Notes: generated by a model not told the origin, from the letters alone. Numbered from the stretch's first letter, positions 11,258 through 24,670 are shown. The stretch: 64,000 nucleotides of DNA from Rostratula benghalensis (GCA_013399305.1 VXAI01000193.1:62001-126000), one strand, 5' to 3'. Program-made: numbers and translations.

Positions 11258-13058
11258 GCATTATCATTCTTGGTCTTCAGGCGCCCAAGAATATGTTTTT
11301 GTGACCCAGTTGGTCTTAGCAGGTTCTCAGAGTCCCACTGTGATAATACGTGACTTCTAGGAAGCCTATAGAGAAGAGGATACTTTGCTTCCATTTTCCC
11401 TGCTGTTCAGCTATTCATATCTTGGCACTTCTGTGTCAGCAGGTGCGTAAATGCCAATGCCAAGACTGGCCCAGAAGACAGACTTCTTGTGGAGTACTTT
11501 ACACTTGCAATATTTTTCGGCCTGTCCATCATAACCTCTTTTTTTATTATTATTATTTTTCCCCTGGCCTCCGTGCCCCGATGGAATAGTCCAAGCTTAT
11601 TCTGAGCGGGCACCGATAGCTCTCCTAACAGATGGACAAGTGTGCTGGAAACCAAGAAACTGTGTACTGTATGCACCCTGAGGGAAGAGTGCACTGGTTC
11701 AGGTCAATTCACATCGCTGCCTGGCCCCAGCCTGCCTGTCTGTGGTTAGAACAAGGTGCCATTCATAAACTGCCACCCCAAATTCAACTTTTCCCAAGTC
11801 AGGAGCACATGAAACAACTTACACCTGGGCTATCACATGCGCTAGTGATTTGCTGACCTTGCTCTGCTCACCCTATATTTCTTGCACTTTCTTTTACTGA
11901 CACACACTGCCCCCACCCCTTCTCTCCCCCAAATCCCCTCCCCAAAATCAGCCGTAAGATCAGGGGTCCCATCAGTTTGGATGTAACTGAATACTTCCCT
12001 GCTGATCTCAGTGAAAGTCCTGTCTGGTGCCTCTCAAACTTTGAACTTGAACTTGTGGCTACTCTATAGAGATCACCTGGGGGAAAAAAAAAAGGGTCAT
12101 TGAAAAGCTCCTGGCCCCAGTACTGGGTTTTACTGCTGTAAACAAGAAACCCTTTATTACTAGAAAACTATGACTCAAATTCAAGGTAAGAAAGCAATTG
12201 TGTTTTAATTAGGGTATTATTTACTTTATTCTTTCCCCTGATCATAAGGTAAGCTAAAACTATTATCCCTGTAAATAATTTTATATTGTGTTTGCTTCTC
12301 AGACATCAGGCTATCTTTAAAAATTCTTTAAATATCTTTAAAAAGTGCACACTTTGGCAAAAATTTAGCCTAGTGCAAACTTTATCTGAGCCATCTGTCG
12401 TGTCCTTAGTTTAGAGGAAGTAATGGGCTTTCTTTGGGCTCCTGATCATAGTCTCTGACAAGAACCAAGCCAAATTTCACACTGAGCAGGATACTAGACC
12501 TCTTTTCTGTGGATCCCAATTCATGAACTGTGTTCAGAGTAGTTAAAGGGTTAATTTTATTTTTTTAAACAATGCTGTTTTGATGGCTGACATGAAAAAG
12601 GGCCAAGATGAGTTTATAGGCTTCTCTTCAAGGGTGAACATTTCCTATTTATATGTTCTATGAATTCCAAGTGGTATTTTACCTGATTTTCCATTTTGTT
12701 TCCTACCCTGTTAGTGGTAAAACATTATTTATGTGCCACATCTGCTACTGAAGTATAGTACTCAGTTATAATTTGGCCACAGGCATGTAAGTCAAAAAAT
12801 GAGATTTTTTCCAGCTTGAAAGTCAAAAAAATACCAAAAAAAAAAAGGAAAAGTGAAAACTCTTGTGAATGCAAAGATTAATCCAGATTCATACTGTTGA
12901 CTAAAGCAGGATTTGCTCAAAGAACAGTAATGTTTGTGTCTGTCCATAGTTTATTTTCTAAATGCCCCATTATGGTATCTAAAATGTGTAGCTAATTGTT
13001 TAGAAGCATGTATTTTAAAATGTTTTGTCTTTTTTGTTTTTGGTTTTTTTTCTCTTAG

Positions 13059-13160
13059 TTTGTTGTGACAATGTTTTGGAGCATCTACATCTATGACAGG
13101 GAACTGGTTTACCCGAAGCTGCTGGATAATTTTATACCAGCGTGGCTAAATCATGGAATG
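13059..13160 (+). CDS. AIG1: AIG1 exon 3 (androgen-induced gene 1, partial CDS)
   Basis: This 102-bp, 34-codon phase-0 exon starts [16 protein letters not shown] and ends with [11 protein letters not shown], equivalent to AIG1 residues 100-133. It completes the membrane segment begun in exon 2 ([12 protein letters not shown]) and then codes for the conserved loop with DREL, YPKLLDN and WLNHGM. The acceptor is a T-rich tract ending TCTCTTAG and the donor is ATG/GTGAGT. By human numbering the next residue, the first codon of the missing exon 4, is the catalytic His134. This exon therefore stops exactly one residue short of the active site. Reading on past the donor meets a stop within 12 codons, which supports the splice call. 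Confidence 0.95.
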
Positions 13161-15656
13161 GTGAGTAGAGCAGTGCAAACACTTCTTGCATAAACAAAAG
13201 TGTAAGAGGCTGATTTCCCTGTGCCTGACTCCGCATACACTGAGAGCTAATCCCCTCAGAAGTGGTTAAGGAACATTGTTTGCCAGCAAGAATAACACAT
13301 TTGAATCCCTATTAGCTTGACAGAGTGGAGATTTGAACTTGTGTGTCCTGCATCCCAGGCTGGTTGCGGGGACCGGCTGGTTTCTGTGATAAGGTACCTT
13401 TTCCAGAGCAATGTCATCCTGGTCATGAGGAAATTTAATCGAAAGAGACTTACACAAAACAGAAGGTCTGACTTTGACAAATCTTGCTCTACAATGACAG
13501 AAACACTTAATTGAATGATTCTTTACCATTCTACCAAAATATAATTTGTGATGAAAAGGTTTTGCTTGAATTACTTGTTCAACACATCTCACTGTACTTT
13601 TTGGACTCGTTTCTAGAAAAAAAATTAGTTTCTCATTTCTCAGGGAACCAACCTTGTGTAGCAGACCCTGTATCTGAGTATTTTTAATGATGTGAAATAA
13701 TATGTTCCGATGCAAAGTTTCAGAATTGCTGCGTTAGCAATCATAAAAGTGGTTTCTTGGGAAGAAATCTGATCTTTTTATCGCTCTCTGGTATGTTGAG
13801 TTGGACATTCTTTCTCTCAAGTATATATTGAAATGCTAAGGGACAGATAAGGCCACACTTTGCCAGCAGGTACTACTGTTTATGTAGTGTTTGGATCTGA
13901 AAAGTGCCGTCACATCTGCCTCTCTAGTTGCATCTGCACAAAGTATTTAATTATTACTTTGTTTTCTATAGCAAGGCATGCCAAACCATTTGGCAGTGCT
14001 GTCCATCAGTAGATGACAGCAGAGCTCATCCTTCAAGGTGTGAGTGCTGTATCACCACAGCAGGTCAAGATTTGTCCACTACCACTGAGCTTCATAAATT
14101 GCTCCTTCATGGGGTGGGGCAGACGGCACTGCTATTTGTTTATTCCCTCAACTGTGTGTTAAAGGGGCAGTATGAGAGCTGCTACTGACAAGAGAAGCAT
14201 CAGTTTCTGCTAGGTGCTGTCCTGTTTTATGATGCTGTGAAAGGAGCAGCTGTGTGTAGGAGAGTCTGATGACTCCTGCTGTGTTTGTTCAGACCATCCT
14301 CCCTGGAGTTTTGAGGTTACAAACTGAATGCTTGCAAAGGCTGCCAAGGCGTACATACATTGATTTTTTTTCCCCACACCCCATCAGTGCCAACACTGAT
14401 GACATTTCTTCCAGGTGACATTCCACATACTGGAAGTGCCTAACCTATAGCATTTTTCATGAATGTACATTGTGGAGCACTTGACAACAAACGGCCCTGT
14501 GTATTCAGGAGCTCTCCTCTGTGCCATAACTAAAAGGCAATTCAAGATCATGTTGCTTCGTAGAAATGAATACTAACTGAAGTATTTGAAGAGGGCTTTT
14601 GTTTGAGATTTTTGGACATAATAGAATTTGCTGAAATGAGCTGCGTGGAAGCATCTTAGACATTTTTTTTTCTGACTTGAAATATTGTAGAAGGCATTTT
14701 TGAAAATCTTTTGTAAAGGAATTGTTTGCTGTGTCAGTCTCCATTTACCCAAGTGTTACTTTAACTCAGTCACAGAGAAAGCTTAGGGCTGTTGGGTGTT
14801 TCACCATCTTTCAGTCTAATTCTTTCTGATGTTGTAACCATCATTTTATCTTCACCAGCTTTCACACTAATTAATTCTGCTGCATTGTCCATCATACTAT
14901 GAAGGTGTTCTTAAACTACCTCGAGAATGTTAGCACCTCGCTTATTAGTGGTTACATTTTTGATGCGGCACATTTTAGAGGATGTGATAGAGGTCCCCTT
15001 GGTAAAAGGGTAGGACCTCTGGGAATACAGTTTTAGAAAAGTCAGGATCCCTGGCTGTGGATTTTTTTTCCTGAAATAAGTATTTATTCCTATCTTTTCC
15101 TGCATGTTTTGACAGCAGCTCTGCACATTCAGTGGTAATTTTTCTGAACACAGAGGTGGTTGTGTGGGAGCCTAACCTTGTACAACAGAACTCAACTGAG
15201 AGGTTCATCCCTCTTGACGGGGTGAAATCTCTCAGTGAGAGGTGGGTCCTTTTGCTGCCGCAGCATCACTGATGAATCCCTCTTCGTGAGCTTCTCCCAT
15301 GGTGCCTGCTGAGCTCCTAAAGACCCGAGCTCCAGTGGCACTTCACCTGTGAACATTCCGTCTGGGTTTTTTCACAGCAGTCTCCTTGAACGCGTATTTG
15401 TCACCAAAAAAGCCACAAAAAGTGGAAAATACAAAACTATACATTTTCCACAGTAAAGAGATCTCCTACTTTCACTCAAAAGTCATATTTTCAAAAGTTT
15501 CTGACAGATGTATTATGACCTGCTGCAACAACTTGCTCAACTGTCAACATCAGCCTGCAAAATCCACACATAGAAAAGGAATGAAAAGTAATGAAATGTG
15601 GATGTAATAATAGCAATCATATTTCCATTAGAAATATGGGCATGTATCAAAATATT
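13161..15656 (+). other. Intron 3 segment without recognised elements
   Basis: Directly follows the exon 3 donor. A 149-codon antisense open frame (13266-13715) crosses it but has no recognisable domain, composition or splice signal. Nothing else was identified. Confidence 0.6.
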
Positions 15657-15906
15657 TCATAGAATTACGGGATGGTTAGAGTTGGAAGGGACCTTAAAGT
15701 TCACCGAGTTCCAACCCCCCTGCCATGGGCAGGGACACCTCCCACCAGACCAGGTTGCTCAAAGCCCCATCCAGCCTGGCCCTGAACACCTCTAGGGATG
15801 GGGCAGCCACAGCTTCTCTGGGCAACCTGCTCCAGTGTCTCACCACCCTCACAGGAAAGTAAAGAATTTCTTCCTAATATCTGATCCAGATCTACCCTCT
15901 TTTGAG
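15657..15906 (-). mobile_element. CR1 LINE, 5'-truncated 3' fragment
   Basis: The + strand begins TCATAGAATTACGGGATGG and continues through GTTGGAAGGGACCTTAAAG, CCATGGGCAGGGACACCTCC, CCAGGTTGCTCAAAGCCCC and CTTCTCTGGGCAACCTG to TTTCTTCCTAATATCTGATC. This is the complement of an avian CR1 3' end. The element is inserted antisense to AIG1 and is about 250 bp long. The 3' terminus is kept and the 5' part is missing, as usual for target-primed insertion. Confidence 0.95.
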
Positions 15907-17825
15907 AGTATTCATACTTTAGGTGACTATCTTGAAGACTTGATGAAGAAATTGTTTGAAGTGCTAGTTCAGTTTGGTGCAGTAGTCCAAGCAGAAGTGA
16001 TTTGTCCATCATTGTCTACAGATTTATTATGTTATAATAAGTAGTTCTCATCCCCCTTTTTCTTCTCCCTCTTTCCTATCCCTTCTCTGTAGTTACAACA
16101 TTGTCTATATTTAAAAAAATAAATCCAATTTTCTTGAATACATAGTAATGTTTTATTAATACTCAGAGATATCAGTCTTTCATAGCAACACTTTTTCAAC
16201 ATCTAAAACCTCGTAATAATAAAAGAATTCCTCTTTGGAAATGGAAAGCATCAGGGAAATGAACCTCAGAGTTAGGCAGTCCCATTACCAATTCAATCTT
16301 AATATTTATTTCATAGAAACAAAGAGATGCTCATCATTGTGCACAAAGAGAAAAGCTACAAATTATTTGCTATAAAATTGCATATAGTGTCAAGAACTGT
16401 ATTTCTATTATATATATATATTCAGTAATAATTTAAATATATAGTTGCTGTCTACAGAAGAGTCTGTGTGATAAGTGATGCCTTGTGTTACCAGCTGGTA
16501 CTTCATACGTACAGATTCCTACACCTGTGAAAGGCATCACTGACAGAGTTGTGCTGTGCCATAAAACTGATAGATTTCATCATCTCAGGCCCTCAGTTCA
16601 TCTGTAAGGGATGGTGTGGCTGTGACTTGAGAAGTGAGGTGGGGAAGTCAGTGGCAGGGGTGCTGCTGATTTCAGCAGGACAAGATTTTCATCTCTGTTT
16701 ATTCCGTGAAGGAGCACATCCGAGGCTGAGCTTCTGTCAGTAGAAATAACTACCTGTCTCAAGAGAGCTGTTGGAGAACAGGGCTATGTCTCAGCCTTGT
16801 TCTATTTCTGAAGTTTCAAGTTCACTTCCTGTATTTATTAGTTATGCAGATGAATTCATCTTTGCTGGCTACAATTTTAGTTGCCAAATTAACTGCACTC
16901 TTCCATCTAAGACGTTGTTTGTGTTCTTGAGACTGTCCTGCAATTTGGATCTGTATCAACCCTTAATTCCACAGGCATATTTTCCATGGGAAATATTCTT
17001 TCCCCATTTTCTGCTGGCTGTCTCTCTGATCTCTATCGGTATTAGGAATTTTTAATTAAAGGCTAACCTTTAGTGTTTAAAACGAGTGTGTCACAGTAGT
17101 AGGATTTTTATCAGCTCATTCATTGCACCTTTCTGCGTTTGGACTGGACAGGATGATGCACGGATAACATTTATTTCCAGATGTTATAATGTCTCCAGTA
17201 TTAGCACATTCTGTAATACCAGAGGTTGCCCCCATTCGAACTGATGCCCATATAAACAGATCTGTGGACTGAATTCCTTGAAGCTTGAGCACTCCTGATT
17301 TTGAACCAGTTTACGTGGCAGGACTGTCCGTGGCAATTATCTGTCCAAGTTAGCATACCATTTCAGCAAGAGTCCTTCTTTATTTTTCACACAGTTCCCA
17401 AATTAGTTTCTTTTTCAAAATGTGAATCATCTTTTGTTTGTGGCAAGGAAAGAAAAATACAGAGATAGAGATTACATACTGATGAGTTTAATGGCTTTGG
17501 AGGTCAGAAGCAAAGAATTGGCTTCATATGAAACCTCCAGGGGAGAGGGCAGGGAAGGAGGAAGGAGAAAATGCTCTGCCTCTGTGGAAATGGAAAATTG
17601 ATCATTGTGTGGGTTCTGTGCCACTACAATCTACAAGAGCTCTTCCAGTTTTGTACTCTGTTCTTTTTATGCTGGTTTTGGGAAGCGAAGGCATTCCTAG
17701 ACAGGCATACCCTCTGTCCTTGTATTCAATGCACAAAAGCTGACAAAGACCAGACAAAGATAAGTTATGGAGAGGAATGAGCCTGTCCAAGTGATACATC
17801 TCTATTTATTTTCACAAGCTGGATC

Positions 17826-17843
17826 TTTTTTTTTTTTTTTTTT
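17826..17843. repeat. T18 homopolymer
   Basis: Uninterrupted run of 18 T. No element body was recognised beside it. Confidence 0.9.
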
Positions 17844-19439
17844 CCTGTCTGCTGAGCTGATCAGTTCAGCCCACCAGAGAGAGGTATGGAGACTCTCCAG
17901 CCATCTCTCCAGTTGTTTTTCCTCCTGGCAGCCTTGTCTGAGGTCCAGTGGCCTTGCTTGTTTGTTCCTTTGTTTTTCTGGCAGAAAGCTTTTTTTTTTC
18001 CTTGATGATTTAACAAGTAGAAAAATAGAACAGCCATGCAAAGATCAAAATTCACAGTAACCTGATGTATCAAGATTGGAAGGTCCAACACTGGTGAGTT
18101 GTTTAATGAACACATCTCTCCATCTTTAGTTGGGTCAGTTGCTGCACAGCACTCGGCTCTGATGTACAATCAAGGAGATGTCCTTTCTTTCAGCAAAGTG
18201 TTTCCATCTAGCCTGTTGCCCTAAAAATCTCTTTCAGAAATGACTCATTTCAAACAGTGCATTATACTTCCTGAGGATGCTTTCCTAATACAGCAACGTC
18301 CCGTCTATTGGCTATTTTTGTACAATGTAAGTGCACCTTGGTAGTGCTTCATGCTTACATCTAGAAGGTACTTACCCTCTTCTAGAGATTTGTTTCTAAA
18401 TCCTATCTAGGCTTTCAAGGGTAGTCCAACTCAAGTGCTTTTCTTAGTTTATCTGTAATATTTTTGTATGTTAGCAGTGAATAAAGTCTTTAGTGCTCCA
18501 GGAAGGAGTTCCCACTTATTACATAACTTGCAAAGTTTTCTGATAAAAATCAGGGAAAATTTGTAATTTAATTTCCAACAGAATACTCATGACTAGGTAG
18601 CTGTTTTTTAAACATCTGTCTGATGGAAAGAACAGCAATTGAAGCTGGTTGCCCCGGGGGCTCAGAATTCTATTTACAAAACCAGTGAAAATAAAGTTGT
18701 TGGTTTTGTAGACTTCTTGCATGTTCACGCTGCGGTTACGTGGCTCCGTCTGGTATCCCGTGTCATTATCTCCCAGTTCCACCACTGGAGCATGGATACA
18801 GTAGTATCAGTTATTCCTTGGGGAGAAGAACAGTAGCAGCTTAAAAGATTATTTTGATCTTTGGTAGCTTAACGTGAAGGGCTTGGAAATGGGTAGTGTG
18901 TCAAAACCCTTGAGAACGTAGCACCTGGAAATTGAGAGAGGCTGCTGGGTAAAGAAGACCAAATTACCTGAGTGGTATCCTCTGGGAGCGTTAGGAAAAC
19001 CCCTTTACCTAATCCAGTAACAGCACAACACTTTGTGTGAGTGGGAAGCTGGCCTTAACCCCATTACGTGTCTGCCAGAGGAGACTCGTCAGGGTAAGGT
19101 GCAGACAGCTTTCTAACTCAACGCAGGTGCTGAATGTTTCTCATTATTTGCTATTTCCAGTAATCTGCAGAAAACACACACACAGAGGCTCCTCCTGGTG
19201 CAGACGAGCCCAAACGTGTTGTAATGAGGGACCTTTTCTAAAATATCTTTGAGTGCTTAGTAACAGCTAAACACGCGAGGCCTGTTACAGACGTGAGCAT
19301 TGCAAATAAAAAGCCAGAGAGCTGAAAATCCCCAGATGAGATCTTTTTTTCTGCAGTTTTGCCCTTCTTCTGTTGACAAGGTCACGTAACCCGCTCCGTT
19401 AGCACAGAGGATGAGAGCATGGAGTGTCAACACCAAGTC

Positions 19440-19770
19440 ACAGGAGTGACTACCAGAGGAGGAGAGAAGGGGAGAGAGTCAGAGAGCACACAAAAAAAGA
19501 GTTTAGGGAAGGATGGTTGGATGAGAGGAAAAGACAGGCTGGAGGAAAGAGACAAATCAGAAAGTGAACTGATGCTGTTCCAACTCCTACCTAAAAAAAA
19601 AAAAAAAAAAAGAACCAAAACAGATGAGGCAAGTGAATAAAAAAAAAGCAGCCACAGAATACTGTAGACACTCTGGAAGAGATTCAAAATGCTAAAGAGG
19701 ACCATGGGAAGGAGAAGGACGAGGACAGGAAAAGCGAGAAAATAAAGAAAAGCAAAAGGAAGTGAGCAGT
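19440..19770. repeat. Purine-rich low-complexity stretch
   Basis: Strong A+G bias on the + strand over about 330 bp, with GGAGAGAAGGGGAGAGAG near 19459, an A19 run at 19593-19611 and AGGAGAAGGACGAGGACAGG near 19710. It is not a clean microsatellite. It has no recognisable retroposon features. Confidence 0.55.
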
Positions 19771-22700
19771 ATGTTTTCTTATCATATCTTTCCATCGCTT
19801 CCCTGGGAAAACCCTGAGATCTGTTACTTAGAAGAGTCAGGAGAAGGAGAGGGTTATTGCTGCTGCTGTGAGAGAAGGAGAAGTGCTTCTGTGGTTGTTG
19901 GATGTAGGTTTACACCTCAGATGAAGTAATCTTTGCACACTGACACGCCAGGATCTTCAAATCCTTGTGAAATAGGATAAAAACCACCTGCAGCCATGCA
20001 AGGCTGTGAGGCCCATGTTCCTGTGAGTTGCATCTGTGTGATATCTGTAGAGTGGCATTGGTGCCTTAGTGTTTCTGTATTTTTCTCAGACAATGGTGCA
20101 CATTACTGCCACTTTCTGACCCTCAAAATTAGTCCTGCTGTTGAAAAGAAGCCATTTCAGAGCATGCCTTATTTTATCATATCAGCTGTGAGGGTGCATG
20201 GTGCGTTAAAACGGACAGTGCTGTTTGCTGAGGGTTGCAGGAGTGCTGGGAGATCACACATTTGAAGGGTAAGGAGGTGCACTGGCTGTATTTCAAACCA
20301 CCCTGCTTTAACAGCCAAAGCCAGGTGTAAATCTGGGAAGTAATAATTAGGGTAATCACGGTAATACTGATAATAAACTCTCAAAGCCAAACTTTCACCT
20401 GAAGTAGCTCATCCGATTGTTTGGTAAAGTGATTACAACGAGCACATAATAAATGACCAGAGAAAGGCCCCGAAAGGACATAAAAAGGGAGGCTTGGGCT
20501 TTCTGCCTTTCTCTGGGTGTGGAGGACGTACTGAACCATGTTTTCCTAGAAGCAGGGTTTGGCCCTGGACTGCTGGGTCTGTTTGTTGAACCAGCAGCCG
20601 TGTGGGATGGAAAGGCGTTTGGTTCATTCCCATAATTCTGACAATATTAGGAACACCGGTTTTCTTTTAACATTCACTTTCTGGGCAGCTTTTCCTGCTG
20701 GCCCAAGTCACTGCTGGAGCCAGGCACAACCCTTCTGTAGCACTGAAGCTGGTACATTTCCGTGGTGCTACTACAGGATTTATCAGATCAGGTTATAAAT
20801 GTAAATAAATGTTCAACTTTAAAAGCAGTGCAAAGTGCATTAATAAGTGCTAAGCCTTTTTGATAGAAATCTATGTTCCCTCCTTTCTTCTCTTAAAATA
20901 AGACTCTTGTTTTACATCTTTTGAGATAACAGATGTCGGGTTTTTTCCTGATTTTTTTCCAAAGAACATAGACAGTAGAATCAAACAGTAACTGATATAT
21001 TATTATGATTAGTGGTAAGTATATTCAAGCAATGTCTTTTATCTCTATTTCACTGGGAAAAAAAAAAAAAGAAAGTAATGTACTGGGGGCAGGATTGCTT
21101 GTGCTGAAGAAGGTTTAATAGGTCAGCTGCCAGCTACAGGTTGTGTACCCTATGTGTACCCATGTGCAAGTCACCCCAAAGGCAGTCACTACAAAACCCT
21201 CGATCTCTTTAGCAGGCCATGCAAACACAGGGAAGGATACAAACATCTTTTTGAAGGTGTATAGCAGTATAATATGGATTTGTTTGTCTATCTTTATGGA
21301 TTTAAGGGGCTATGCTTTGCCTTGTGATCACAGTAAAGTGCAGTATTAGGTATCCTTGGACGCGCTGCTTACCATTCGTTAGCACTTACTCAGATAGGAA
21401 TTAAAATATACGTCCAATAAAAATGGGATTGTATTATATTGTACCCACTTTACTAAACTGTGCTGTTAGTATTCACACATGTGGCAAATATGACTTAATC
21501 AGACCACAAATATTTTGCAGCATTCCATGGTATCTCATTTATTTGTTTAATTTGCCGCTATAGCAACTGGATTCCATCCTTTCAGATTCTTTTTTTTTTC
21601 ACAGACCTATGATCTTCTTGGTTTAAGCTTGGCAGACAGCTTTTCCTTCAATTGAAGGCATATGCACTAACTCAGTGACCAGATTTTTACCTATTTATCG
21701 TTGATGGAAAGTGGGTTATTTCACATGGACACAATACCAGAAGAATCAGCAGACCTGGTGAAGGGGTTCAGAGCCCAAAAGCTTATATGCTTTTTCCAGC
21801 CTTTGAAGTTGGTAGAATATAAAAATATTACTTCTCCCTGTATCCCAAGGTTATTATTGCTACAGGAACACTAATACAACAAAATATTTTTATATTGTTT
21901 TTGTAACAAATTGCCACCTTTTAAAAGTAACTTTTTTTCTTTGTTGATTGCTGTCTTTAGATTTGGAAACAGTCATCGTTTCTGCAGAAACCATTTCATA
22001 TTCAGATGATTAATATGTTGAAGTAGTGCCACAGAAATAATGTTTTATACATGGTGATCGGCAGAAATCGCAGGTTTGGGGACAACCTTGGGTAGTTACT
22101 TTTGCTCATGAGCTTTAAGATAACCTGATGTCTGCCCTGCTCATTAGTTTGATCCTTGTATTTTTATTTTCCTGCATAGATACAAATAAGTAAAAAAAAA
22201 AAGTATGTTTTTAGTAACTGCTCAAATACAAGAGACTGAAATACAAGATGTGGCATGAGGATGTTTTTGACAGATGTGTAAGCCGTGGCCACTAGTCATG
22301 CAGGTTTACAATTTTCCCTTTTACCTTTTTAGACATTTACCTAAAGCACAGAAGTCCCAGCCTGGCGTCCTGCTCAGGAAAAGCCATCACCTTTCTGAGG
22401 TGTCTGTTTCTCCCAGACAGACCGTAAGAGTGACTTGACTAAGGTGACCCTTATCTTCCTTCTGGCACCACAGTTATCTGAGCAGGAAAAAACTCCAACC
22501 ATGGAGAAACAGGGGCTGGAGGTGCCTTAGAATGGCAAAAGGCAGACCAGTGGCCAGTACTTGCTCTCCCATCTTCCTTGCGATATTAACTGCTACCCTT
22601 TCACTCTCCACAGCTTGCTTTCTCTTCAAGTAACACTGCGTATTTGAAGTGCTGTTTAAAGTCAGGTTTTAAATGATTGATTCCTAGCTCTGCCACTGTT

Positions 22701-24228
22701 TCACTGAATAATCTGAGAGAAATTACATCATGTTTAACCAAAAGCATTCTTCGTAACTCTTAATTAGCTAATATCTGCATTTTGTGTGGGGGTTTGGAAC
22801 AACCATTAGAAAAACGGTGCTGGCTGTTACTTGGTTCATAGTTCTGTGCCTGATTCTGGTTCCGAAGTGCTTGCTGGCTGCTCACAGGTGTTTATTCCCA
22901 TTTCAGGGTTCACTTCATTGCAAGTGAATTAATGTTCTTCATTCACTTGCAAAGAAGGAGGCGATTTTGCCCTTTGGGTATTACTTGGAGGATCATGGAT
23001 GCAAATGCGACTGAGAGTTGGAGTCGGTGTAGTTGTCCACTCTGCTACAGAGTAGAAGTGACCTCCACTTCAGCTAATATTACTTATGGTTATATACCAA
23101 ATTTAGTTCTCCTGGTACATCAGTCTGACATGGTGCATGCTATAGAAAGTTCAAATACACCTAGAAAGGAAATTCTTCATCAAAAATGGCTGTAACGTTC
23201 AAATCACATCCTTAAGTTTGTTTCCAGCAGGAAGCAATTTTATTTGCATTGTGGGGCTTTTAGCTTCTCAGTCTGCTACTCTGAGCTTTACCAGCTTTCT
23301 ATAAACCCTATATGCAGAGTTCCAACTTGCTGAGTCACTCCCATGCACATTTTTGTGGCTTCTTTTGCAAATACAGTATGTAATGTAGAATTTTGTAATG
23401 AACTATTTATGGGAAAGATGAAATATGTATGTCAGTCTACTGAACTTTGTATTTTAAGGTACTTTTTAAAACAAAGAAACAGGGAATGATATCATTTTCT
23501 ATAAAGGAAACATCCATTAAAGATTATTTTTTTTCACTAATACACTGATTTACTGATGTTTCCATTAACAAGCAAAATTGTGTTGGCTGCAAGTTGTTTA
23601 AAAATGCATACAGCTGCAATCCATTTTAGGAGGTGAATATATGTATTCCTAGATCAAAAACTAAGGTGGGTGGCATTTTGGTCTTTGCTCCTGAAGCAGA
23701 GGACTGAAAGATGAAAAGAAGAGGGAATTAGAAGAAGAAAGAAATGCATGTGTCGGAAGCTAAGAGAAAGGAGGTTGTTAAGGAGGAGAAGATAGCGAGC
23801 AAAGTAGAGGAAACCAAATACTGACATAAAGAGGTGATAATAGTAGTCAGCTGGAGAGAGCCATAGAACATGGAGGTGATAATTGTGTGTACTGTACATC
23901 ACTGAGAAAAAGCTTGAAAGGGAAGTTAAAAGTACCCAGTGCATATTGAAAATGTGACCCTTCTTTTATTCTAGGCCAGTGTGCAGAAAGTGGGCTCCAT
24001 TTGGTTTCTTGTGACCACTGCGCAGGATCACTCCTTGCAGTTTTCCTTCTCCAACATTTCTGTGCAGGCAGAAGTCAGCAGAGTGTCCTGCTTCCTTCTC
24101 TCAGAGCCTCTGATATCCCCAGAGTCTGAGGGTCTTTAGGCCTCACAGTTGTTTGCCTGAACACTATCCTACCATGTCCTCCTGCAGTTTTATTCTCCAC
24201 GACATCAGTTTGGTAGGATTTCTGTATA

Positions 24229-24395
24229 ATGTGTACATATATACACTATGTCTCATAAATGTATAGTAATATATATATTATGTGGATATATATTGTGTGT
24301 ATATAGTATAGTATTATAGTAGGTGTATATATGTGCACTGTATATAGTGGGTATATAGTCATATATATGATATATATATTCATACATTAATAATG
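24229..24395. repeat. TA-rich low-complexity block
   Basis: About 165 bp built of TATATA and TGTATATAG-type words, for example ATATATATTATGTGGATATA, with occasional G and C. The degenerate alternating pyrimidine-purine pattern could extrude as cruciform DNA. It is probably a decayed TA/TG microsatellite. Confidence 0.85.
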
Positions 24396-24524
24396 ATACT
24401 GGTACCTAGTACCATTTTGAAGAATTTATCTTAGAATTTTATTTAACCCAAGCATTATTAATACAGATACGAAATCTTTAGCCCTCAAAATTCTTTCAAC
24501 CTAAATGAAGAGCACAGGTAAAGA

Positions 24525-24670
24525 CTGGCAGAAAAGAGTTCCTATTTTCCACGTTACGGAGGAGAAATTAAAACATGGAATTTGTGGTTTGCCCAAGGCT
24601 ACAGGCAGTTTGTTAAAGGTTGAACTGCGAAGTGATTATTCTGTGCTTCCTTCATCAGCCAGTGCTTTTA
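24525..24670 (+). mobile_element. Probable MIR-like SINE remnant
   Basis: The stretch reads like a diverged MIR core: CTATTTTCCACGTTACGGAG, then GAGAAATTAAAACATGG, then GGTTTGCCCAAGGCTACAGG, followed by a region matching the position of the tRNA-distal tail. The word order follows the MIR consensus (lower-case memory: bases around 'fraction of bases in the tandem of TTGCCCAAGGTCAC'). Copies of this age are rare but present in bird genomes. The assignment is by eye and needs a profile search. Confidence 0.4.

Larger units (their letters stand above)
5268..13058 (+). other. AIG1: AIG1 intron 2
   Basis: A complete 7.8-kb intron between the two recognised exons, with GT...AG ends (GTAAGT at the donor; a long T-rich tract and TCTCTTAG at the acceptor). 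I recognised no CR1 copy in it, in contrast to intron 3. Contents are an A20 run near 11238, a 30-bp imperfect tandem duplication near 8922, a frame that runs on from exon 2 to 5450, and otherwise unassigned AT-rich sequence. Open frames of 60-128 codons occur but none has a recognisable family or credible splice context. Confidence 0.9.
15907..24228 (+). other. Intron 3 segment, mostly unassigned
   Basis: 8.3 kb without a recognised CR1 or exon. It contains short TA repeats near 16410, a T18 run near 17826, a purine-rich stretch at 19440-19770 that includes an A19 run, and another at 23690-23830. No open frame here has a recognisable family. Confidence 0.55.

Noticed and set aside
12020..12110. 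CTCAAACTTTGAACTTG followed by GATCACCTGGGGG, suggestive of a Charlie/MER5-type DNA transposon end
   Set aside because: Only two short words match, with no terminal inverted repeat or target-site duplication visible.
13266..13715. 149-codon antisense open frame just after exon 3
   Set aside because: No recognisable domain, no promoter or splice context, and a length compatible with chance in this many frames.
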